Below, one piece after another: positions 56,063 through 64,000 of a DNA stretch of 64,000 bases (positions within the stretch are counted from its first letter, which is position 1; the number at the start of each line of letters is the position of its first letter). A program made the translations under genes and the position numbers. The stretch is from Undaria pinnatifida (taxonomy: Eukaryota; Sar; Phaeophyceae; Laminariales; Alariaceae): NCBI GenBank assembly GCA_012845835.1, contig JABAKD010000007.1, positions 7,514,066-7,578,065 of the forward strand, read 5' to 3'. The notes under the pieces were generated by a model. The model ran no database searches and was not told the origin of the DNA. It saw only the letters and a program-made list of their open reading frames with translations.

Positions 56063-57650
56063 TATTATATGCTATCTCCCTGAGTCTATATGATAGGTAT
56101 CGCGTTCCCAGCAGTTTTATATGCTCTTTCTGTTTTGTTTTTGCATGTAATGCAATCTCAACGGTCAGCCCATGTGGGATTCGAACCCCAAAACCACTAA
56201 CTGATAATATATTACCAAACATGCTGTATTTTACTGTCAATTTCCAATGATGCAGACAAGGATACATTTGAACCCACGGTAGTTTTAACTATGATACGTC
56301 AGTTTTCAAAACTGGTGCCACAAACCACTCTTCTTCTGCATTCGAGGGGCACCACTAGACCACAAGGATTACTGGCTACCCTCTACTTGGTAGGGGTATT
56401 TTTACGAGGCAGTAGTACAACATGTTGCTTACGTCACTAATTTTTGTAGAGTTTGTAGAAAAGTTGTATACCGTTCACGGTGAACGAGCCGCCGCAATTT
56501 TCAATTTTCAGGCACGGGCGTCGTAGCCGCGCCGCAACGTGTCAATTAACTCGGGAAGGAGGGGCGATCATTGATATCTGTACTGTGGTTTTTGGTTCCA
56601 TTGCTCTTGTTTCACTGTATGCCCGCGGGTCGTCACTCTGACAGCACTCCAGACAGCAGGCGCATTCGTCTATACTCACGATTACCGTGCGGTTCGTACG
56701 GTGCAGGCAGCCCAACCGCTGTAGTTTGTAGCCGCTAGTTGGTTAGTTGTGGGGACGGGGAAACTCTATACTGTAGTTGAGTGGATACCCGCGGCCATGT
56801 GAGTTCAGTTTGCCCATTTGACCTTCTCACTTGTGCGCCTTTTTCCGTATCGTGCGTTTTTAGGCGGGAACGCGTGCAGTATTTCCCTGACGAATATTGA
56901 TATCACTTGGTTTTTCGGATCCTCCTAAGGCTCCAGCACCTTTGTGCGACCACGGACTCTAGTTTTTTTCACAAGAGCTGATGTTAGAAAACAACAACAA
57001 CAACAACAACTTCGTGTAGTGTTCTCGTACCTACATATCTTTACGCATTTTATGTTATATATGTATGTACTATATGTACGAACCGGTCGTAGTAGCAGTT
57101 ACTAATACTTCAAAATCTGGGTCCGATTTCGAGCGGATATTAGCACCCACACACTGACTGTGAAGGCCCAGACACGGTGGACATTTTGCATGATGAGGTG
57201 ACATTCGTGTGAAGCCTCTAGACTCTCCTCTAGTCTGGAGATACAGCGCGAAAAATCCTAGGGTTATTTATTGTCAGTTGGGAGACCAGGGGAGCGCGCG
57301 GGTCGGAGTTCCAGGCGCCACACTTCTGGTCCAGATGAAAAGGTCAACGTTTAAAAAAAAACGAACAAGATCGCGGGGGCCCGGACAGTATATTTTCGAC
57401 GCCTCACATCAAAAATTGTCATTATAGAAAATGTAAAACCAACCCCCGTACGATTGTGATCGCAGGACGATTTAGTCTCTAAAACAAGAAGTGATCTAAA
57501 AATGGGCGAAATTGGAAAAATATCACATTTGTATCTTCTTGACGCGGGCTACCATAGCGAGGTAAAACGTGCACCGTTATTATTTTTTTTTTTGAGGTAT
57601 CCTCGCTGTTGGAGTGGAAGACCTTTCTTGACAAAAAACATTGAATTTAT
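56063..57650. other. No gene recognised
   Basis: Anonymous sequence with a short (aac)n tract at about 56990-57011 and a ccacggactctag motif at 56950 that recalls the shared ccgtggtc segment. One 72-codon frame (57209-57427) lacks features. Confidence 0.35.
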
Positions 57651-57656
57651 ATTGGG

Positions 57657-57707
57657 CACTACTACCCTGGATGAAAAATAGAACCACTACTACCCTGGAT
57701 GAAAAAT
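57657..57707 (+). repeat. Two 23-bp direct repeats
   Basis: cactactaccctggatgaa followed by aaat occurs at 57657-57679 and again at 57685-57707, identical. Confidence 0.85.
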
Positions 57708-58631
57708 CTCACATTATACACATACATGCGGCCTTAGGCGCACAACAGAATGCACCGAAAAAAAATGTCAGGGGGGGCTGCTATTTCTGACGCGGTATCT
57801 TCGGATAAGGAAAGCTCCGGCACTCAGAAACCAACCAGGTTCTTCGTAAACACACCAAAGTTGCTACGTCTATCGTAGCCCAGGCGTCCACTCTAATTCT
57901 TAGTATTGGGATTGTTCTTCGTATAAATCGGCCTGCGATCACAACGCTCCGGTTTTTGTTTTTTCCATCTTGTTCTCTGACCAGTCTTGATGTGAGGTGC
58001 ATGCAATCCCAATCCCCCTGCGCCAGGGCATTAATTTGCGGTCCTGTTCGGCGGTCCGTTGCGCTGCGCGCCACAACAGGCAACGCAAGCCATGTTGCGC
58101 CCAGCACAACTCGCCTGCCGCGCGCGTTGCACGGCGCCGACGCGCCAGCACCCCGGGGGGGGGAGGCGGAGACCCCCCTGGGGGACCCCCAGAGGTCCGC
58201 CGGAAGCGGAAAAAATGCTATATACTCGCGAATATACGCCTCAAGGCCAAGTTTGGAAACATTCTGCTACCTACCCTCGTACTAGTGTGATTCAGAAAGT
58301 AAGACCCCCCAAAAAAACATTGCTTCCTGTCTGTGGGTAAAGAAAATGCGCCGCAAAATATGTCGTCCGTCGGGCTTAGAGCGAGTGGCGCCCACAATCG
58401 GGTTTGTTTTTCGCTACTCGCAACCGGTCTGCGCAGTGACTGTTGCGCATAACGGTTATCATGTTGACCGCAATGCTGCGCCCGCGCTACAACGCAACAG
58501 CTAACTTTTTCCTTGCCGGGCACTCGAGCGTTGGAATTTCTGTAAATTACATCGAGGAAATTCTGTATAATTATTATTTCAAGTTTTTGTTACCTGGTTC
58601 TAGTAGCCCTCTCTGTACCGGCTCTCGAAAA
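57708..58631. other. No gene established
   Basis: A 108-codon minus frame (57781-58107) and overlapping GC-rich plus frames around 58000-58290 have no recognisable domain. GC content is locally raised. Confidence 0.3.
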
Positions 58632-59006
58632 GGCGAGTGTTGTTATAAGGCTTAGTTTGGGTAGGCTATCGGTTGACCTTTGCAAGTGGTCAAACGGACT
58701 AATACCACACTAATACCTTGACAAATGGCGTCGTGGACCGACCATGGGTTCTTTGGGTCGCGGGTTCACATCCCACATCCACCATACATAATAAATTTTT
58801 CAAGAGTTTCTTGAAAGACACTCTCCCCAGTATACCGGGGAAATAAAACAGCTTGGATGTTGACATGTCCGCCCGTATATCCGTCCGACCTGCTATCCCG
58901 CCGTTTCAGGGGGGAAGAGTGTTGCAAGGATTAGTTTGGGTAAGCTATTGGTTAACCTTTGCACGTGGTCAAACGGACTAGTCTAATACCCCACTAGTTC
59001 CTTGAC
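58632..59006 (+). repeat. Direct repeats flanking a tRNA-like segment
   Basis: 58632-58725 and 58918-59006 share aaggcttagtttgggta/aaggattagtttgggta, ctat(c/t)ggtt(g/a)acctttgc, gtggtcaaacggacta and ccttgaca. Between them, gtcgcgggttcacatcccac followed by atccacca looks like a tRNA T-arm and acceptor 3' strand. This may be a SINE-like or other tRNA-containing repeat. Confidence 0.55.
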
Positions 59007-59550
59007 AGTGTGGCATTCGGTTATTTCCCGTGCTCCTGGGGCTTATGTTTAGTGGCCGAATCGACGTTGAGTGCGACCTTCTACAAAGAAGGCCACTACA
59101 ACAGTAGGAACAAAAACAGTGTGCTGGTAGCACATGTGCCACAGCTCACGACGCTGCACGCATGTGGTCACCAGTGTTCAGCCCATTACACTCAAACGTT
59201 TTGCAATCCTAGTAAATCGACCAGTGCTCATTAAAAGCTAGGAAGGGGGCATGCCGTGAACTTTATTGTAATGCAAGATAAAAACGATCCCACGTTCCCG
59301 CGGTGTAGAAGGGAAGACAGTTACTCGTAGTTGTAACGATTGCTTGCTGTCCAGAATATTGTCGCTCTCGGGGTTGAAAATGAAACCTCTTACGAGTTGA
59401 GATGGAAAGATAAAGCGATGTCGTATATTGAATCGTAAAAACAGAAGAAGCTCTCACGTCCTATCCCGGCAGCCAGAGCACAATTAATGCGCGTGTGCCC
59501 GACGCTGTAGAAGTCATCCCACACGCTAGCTAGGGGTGCAGAAGAAGTTC
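59007..59550. other. No feature recognised
   Basis: Anonymous sequence with short frames only. Confidence 0.35.
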
Positions 59551-59775
59551 TGAGCTCCTCACATTATTATTAGGAGGTCAAGATCTCTCTGGCCGGAAAA
59601 TGACTTCGAAAGCATTCTTCGCTCGCGCAACCCGAACAATATATCTATGCGCTAGTCTTAAAACGTAATATGCTCTCAAAAAATAATCATGCTCACCAAA
59701 AGGTCCTCTCGAGGAGCTCAGCCGACCCAGAAATGTTCGCCCCAAAATGCGCAATACCTGCCGCCGTTGGATGGC
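59551..59775 (+). repeat. Inter-palindromic repeat family P, copy 3
   Basis: gagctcctcacattattatt and, 150 bp on, aggtcctctcgaggagctca mark the two palindrome positions. The core aaaatgacttcgaaagcatt and the flank ccccaaaatgcgcaatacct align with 11090 and 11235. Confidence 0.6.
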
Positions 59776-62233
59776 TTTGTAGTCGTCATATTGTTTTGTT
59801 TGTGTCTATCATAGATAGGGTGTGTTTTTCCTCCGACTGTCACGTGGGAGAGCTGAATAAAACACTGTTTCTGGAATTATTGCGACGTCGATAGACAGAA
59901 CAAGTACGTCTAGATAAAAGGTGGAAACACGCACATTTTTCGAAGCTTAACTTTCCACCGTTAGTTTCAACTACGTTGACGCCAGTACTATAGTCTAGTA
60001 CTACAGTACTAGTAGTAGGAGTAGTTTGCAATAAACAGAACACGGTTGCGGTTTCGGTCTCCGAATACAATAACAATAGACCTTTTCACTGCTGTCCACC
60101 GACTGTTTATGTCGTAAACCCAACGAAGCAACGGGCTACGAGCGAATGCGAGTTTCTAGCGTCGAAGGCGCGTAAACCCACCACCACCAGGAGCCTTGCT
60201 ATGGTTGTTGCCTAAAGCGCCAGCCTAGCTAGTTGACGACAGCTACAACATTCCCGCCGCGCGAGTTTTTACTCGTAGCGGTGGGTAAAACATCTCAGAT
60301 ACTGCGTGTAACTTCAAGAACAATGCTGCTGTGTATGTGTCGTTCTGCTGCCGCGGTCGTTGTCGCAGCCTCTACCTCTTGGTTATCTGCGGTCCACGTA
60401 GACTACGGTGGTAGCGGAGTACACTTTAGGAAATCCTGCTTTCAGCGACTCAGAGCCACGCGCAATACCGAAAGCTACCAGGTACCTATTTTACTTGTTT
60501 GTATTGCGGACAAGGGCCAACATAGAGGTGTGGCACCCTTTGAATAAAACGATTCCTGGGTGGCGGGGAGGCTGTCAAAGCTCTTTAGCCCCAATCCTCT
60601 GAAACTCGTCGGTTCGTTGTTGCTACTCTATCGTTTTCACTCGGGTATGGTTGGGGTGAAGGACATGTAAATTGGTCCTCAAGCCAGGAGCGCCCCACAA
60701 ACAAACGGTGTGTATCTCGACACGCAACTATTGGCTACATATGCTGCGCCAAGAAATAAAATAAAGATTGTGTAAGTACGTTGCGCACCGGCGAAACGCG
60801 ATTGCTTGTGGAAACGTGGGTACATATGTATTACGTAGCACGCATACCCTCTCTACCGTAGCCTTGAACGACTTGCTCACCCGCTCCTTTTGCAGCCGTT
60901 GGTCGCCCCAAACGGTTTGGTCCGCGACTTGATTTGGTTGGTAGTAGTCTCACGATCTTGGCGGCTAAGCTGCCGGTTGTGAAGGAAGTCGCTTCGTTTT
61001 CCCACTCCTTTCCCCCGGGTGCAGTTTGTATGTAGTCGGGCAGTTTTTACGGCGATTATCGCTGGGATGGGACCAAGCGGCCACTGCTGTGTGCGTGAGG
61101 TCAGGGTACCAAAGCTTAGGAACGTCATCCTTCATACCAACTACAACCAACCACGACCGATGTAGACGGTTAAACATACCAGTTAAATGTGAAAAGCACA
61201 CACAACGTCAAAGAATCGCTCTATTTTTCCGTAGCTCGTAGCAACAAAATGATACTCTCTTACCCTATTAAGCGTGCACGGATATTTATTGCGTCAACAA
61301 ACTCGGTTTTTTCGCTTCATGTTTCTTTGCTATTTCCAGCTTATTATTTGTGTTTACTTTACTCAAAACAGTCTGGTGTATGTTGGCTTGCATAGTTTCG
61401 TTTTCTGTTAGAGCGTTATCATTGCTGTTGGCATTGCATGACCATCATCACCTTGTTGCATATATGATATAATTACGTGTATAAATTTCATCGATCACTT
61501 TTACCCGCCAGCCCAACTCGTAGGAGGTTTCACCGTTCGTTGGTGGTCTTGTGAACAAGCCGTCTTAACAGCAGTTTATAACGTTTTAGCGCTTTCCCCT
61601 CGGCAAATATTAAAGACTATCTGGAACAGGGATAGGAACGATCTCAGAGTGACGTCACCCCTGTGACGCCTAAGGCGCAACATCTAGTCGAGTTCACACC
61701 TCCGAAATTAACAAATATTAAGGAACCCAAAATTCTCCACGAAAAAGGCAAAAGAAAGGAGAACTCTACCAAGTCATCTCAGGGCGGGACAAAACACCCT
61801 GCGCAGCCACGCCGGGTTTCTCATACGTCTCCCGCACATCCGATTTTCGCCACTCCCGTAGATCAAGATAATACCCTATCGGTGACTTCAACCACATCGG
61901 AGCGTTCTGCAACTCCGAGGCCCTCACCAAGGTGGTCATTCATACTGGAGAGGAGCGCAAGTCGGTCCATCCGACCGAAACCTTTGTTATCCTCGAAAAT
62001 AATATAAAGGGAGGATAGCGTAAGCCTTTTTGTTCCATATGTTCGCAGTGTGTCTACACAGTTCTTGCCTATACCTCGCATACGCTAGGTGCTCGAGTCC
62101 TACTAATGGTTAGGACCTACCAGGTATATTCTACAATATATTTTTACGAGCATCAGTTGTGGGCACGGCATCTACAGGACCACAACATCTTCGACGAAAT
62201 TAAAAATACAGAGCGTATAATCCAGGGCTTGTC
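59776..62233. other. No gene established; one 114-codon frame
   Basis: The frame at 61663-62007 (HLVEFTPPKLTNIKEPKIL, then Ser/Thr/Pro-rich) is low-complexity and could be a decayed exon or retroelement linker. A palindromic agtactagtag stretch lies near 60000. No other signal. Confidence 0.3.
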
Positions 62234-62740
62234 ATGGGCCGGCGCTGGTGGGGCGGCCCGGGGTCGGACCGTTGCGGGGCCCATCATTTTTTCATGTAAT
62301 GGGCCGCGGCTCGGCCCGGTCCATCAGGTTTTTTGGGGGGGGCTGCGGCCCGGCCCGGCCCATTATTTTGTTTTTTTATGGGCCGCGGCCCAGCCCGGCC
62401 CACCAAAGTTTCAAGGATGTGCCACGGCCGGGCCCGGCCCATCAATTTCTTTGACGATGGGCCGTGGCCCGGCCCGGCCTATAAATATTTCGGAAGCGGG
62501 CCGCAGCCCGGCCCGGCCCGGAATGGTTTCAGAGAATGGGCTGCATCCCATCCCGGCCCATCGAATTTTACATCACATCGTCCCGGCCCGACCCGGCCTA
62601 TCAATTTTTTAACTTTGTCGACCTGGCCCTACCCGGCCCATGACATTCGCAGCGAGGCTCATAAGACACGGGCTGCGTATGGGCCAGCCCGTGGATTTAA
62701 AAAGCCGGCCCATGGGTCGGCCCACCGGCTGGCCCATGTG
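62234..62740 (+). repeat. GGCCCGGCCC satellite, about nine units of roughly 50 bp
   Basis: Each unit has atgggccg(c/t)ggcccggccc, a second ggcccatc(a/g) block and an AT-rich spacer. Units decay toward the right end. Gly/Pro/Arg-rich frames over it (for example 62333-62872) are translations of the repeat. Confidence 0.8.
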
Positions 62741-62884
62741 TTACCCCGTACTATAAAAAGTGTGCACACTGACGTTTCCTTATATATTCGTATTGATTAT
62801 TATTGGCGAATAGTATCACAAGGTATTAGGCTAGACATATTTTCATACCGATTCGTAGCTGTTTTACTTTGAAAGAAAAATTAT

Positions 62885-62955
62885 CAACACGTCAGCTGTG
62901 ACTAGACATTTTGTGTCGATACTCATCTTTGTAAGATCCGTGATACCCATTTTTT
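62885..62955 (-). repeat. Highly diverged E-family end fragment
   Basis: cgtcagctgtgactagacat, tttgtgtcgatactcatctt and gtgatacccat align in order to the start of reverse E copies. Confidence 0.5.
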
Positions 62956-63781
62956 ATTTCAGGATCTACTATCATCCTACTTCCTGTAGCTGCTTCCGGC
63001 CCATGAGGCACACACACACTGCCCACTCAGTCTTGATCCATCAACCAGCTACAACGCAGGGAGAATCTAATGCCTGCTTCGATGGATTATGTTCCGACTG
63101 GTGAACCACCACCTCCTTCTGTCCCTTCGACGTCCACACCATCAGAATGACCTGCTGCTGCGATACCCGCACCTTCCATAACAGCTGCTGCAATGCCTGC
63201 ATCTGCTCACGGTCTTTCATCCGAAGAGAACAAAGATAACGCTCCACCTGGTAGTTATCTTTTGTTTTGTGGCGGCTTCCCATGCGACTGCAGCAGCAGC
63301 AAGTTTAATTCCTGGTTCGATATCGACACCCACAAAGAAAGGTGAATGTCACCACAGGTTTCGGCTAAAAGATGCCCCCTATCTGGCCCTGCTTGGCAAA
63401 GTGAGTGTTCACCGGCGGTTCCGTCTGGGCCAAACCATGGCGAGAACGTCAACTAGTTGCTGCCTGCGGCGCGCAGAAGGCAAGGATTATCCCCTTTGCA
63501 CTCACAATTGCACGAATGCTTTGATAAGACATTGCAGAGGGATGACTACGCAGAGTGGAAGTTGGTTGTCGCCGCGACCAGGAAATCAGCACACACGCAA
63601 CTAGTCAGCGCGCAGAGGCATTCGTCGAGGCATGAGGTGGGTAGTTGTGAGGATCGTGCTTCGATTTGTTTTGAGAAAGAGGGCAAGAGTTTATTGGGTG
63701 GACACAAATTGCTCTTGACGGGGATACAAGTTGACATGTATACACTAGAAAATACATGTACGAGGTACCAGTAGTAATGTT
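62956..63781. other. No gene established
   Basis: Three overlapping frames of about 80-110 codons (minus 63041-63283, plus 63269-63604 and 63457-63774) have locally protein-like stretches, such as RYLCSLRMKDREQMQALQQL on the minus strand, but no motif or splice support. Confidence 0.3.
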
Positions 63782-64000
63782 GGTCGCCCCGGTGGCGTAT
63801 CATGTTATCCTCGAGCCTGGTATACGGCGGTGTTTCGTGAGGTAGCAACACTCGATACAAAATCGACGAGCAGTCGGATTGCTGAACCCTACCATGCGCG
63901 AAAAATGTCAAGGGCAAGAACCGGGGGGAAGAAGGGACGACACCTGTGACCACGGCTTGTCCAGAAGATGGAAAGTAAAAGTGTTAAGAAAAGAAAAAGA
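63782..64000 (+). mobile_element. tRNA-derived SINE, copy 2, to window edge
   Basis: ggtcgccccggtggcgtatc, cgagcctggta, ggattgctgaaccctacc and cacctgtgaccacggcttgt align with 54199-54495, with a short A-rich tail at the end. The B-box region is missing or mutated, so this copy is probably inactive. Confidence 0.6.

Noticed and set aside
62106-62872. Gly/Pro/Arg-rich frames that look like an elastin-like protein
   Set aside because: Translations of the GGCCCGGCCC satellite, open in three frames.
1-64000. Bacterial or viral origin of the window
   Set aside because: Spliceosomal introns, DIRS and LTR retroelements, microsatellites and long stretches without genes point to a eukaryotic nuclear genome.

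Overview
The window looks like nuclear DNA of a photosynthetic stramenopile, most likely a brown alga (Phaeophyceae) or a close relative. The evidence is GT-AG spliceosomal introns, a host gene with the architecture signal peptide, Notch-type LNR repeats, Chlamydia-PMP-like FxxN/GGA(I/V) repeats, Cys-rich module and multispan membrane domain, a tyrosine-recombinase retrotransposon, chromodomain-type LTR elements, long (AGT)n microsatellites and very low gene density. The taxon is inferred; no rRNA or other marker gene is present.

Layout. 1-4981: a decayed PAT/Ngaro-type (DIRS order) retrotransposon with RT, RNase H and tyrosine recombinase, ending in a B1-A2-B2 split direct repeat. 5.7-12.9 kb: a mosaic of dispersed repeats, mainly one family (called E here) recognised by an end tag ctcacagctggagtgtatt and long C/G tracts. 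12.9-18.9 kb: mostly featureless, with an (AGT)n array. 19.0-20.1 kb: an E copy. 20.1-23.2 kb: a 5'-truncated non-autonomous LTR retrotransposon (copy 1). 23.3-24.8 kb: a degenerate tandem array. 25.5-40.0 kb: the only convincing host gene, on the minus strand. 41-56 kb: E copies in both orientations, four of them meeting head to head as palindromes, with other repeats and a tRNA-derived SINE. 56-64 kb: largely anonymous DNA with a GGCCCGGCCC satellite and a second SINE copy at the right edge.

Host gene. Four exons (39952-36740, 36025-35746, 28062-27809, 26519-25458) join in frame through three GT-AG introns to about 1,602 residues. The 7.7 kb intron 2 holds a complete second copy of the LTR element (30137-35293, same strand). 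That copy is itself interrupted by a foldback element (32256-33780) with imperfect 37-bp inverted ends, an 8-bp target duplication AGCAGGTT, arms made of AAGCTTCC-type repeats and a telomere-like (CCCTAA)n core. This is three-level nesting inside one intron.

Mobile elements. The two LTR copies share the same internal deletion: gag, protease and pre-RT linker run directly into a chromodomain-like tail, with no RT, RNase H or integrase core. The family was therefore probably moved in trans by an autonomous relative. Every transposon reading frame seen is broken.
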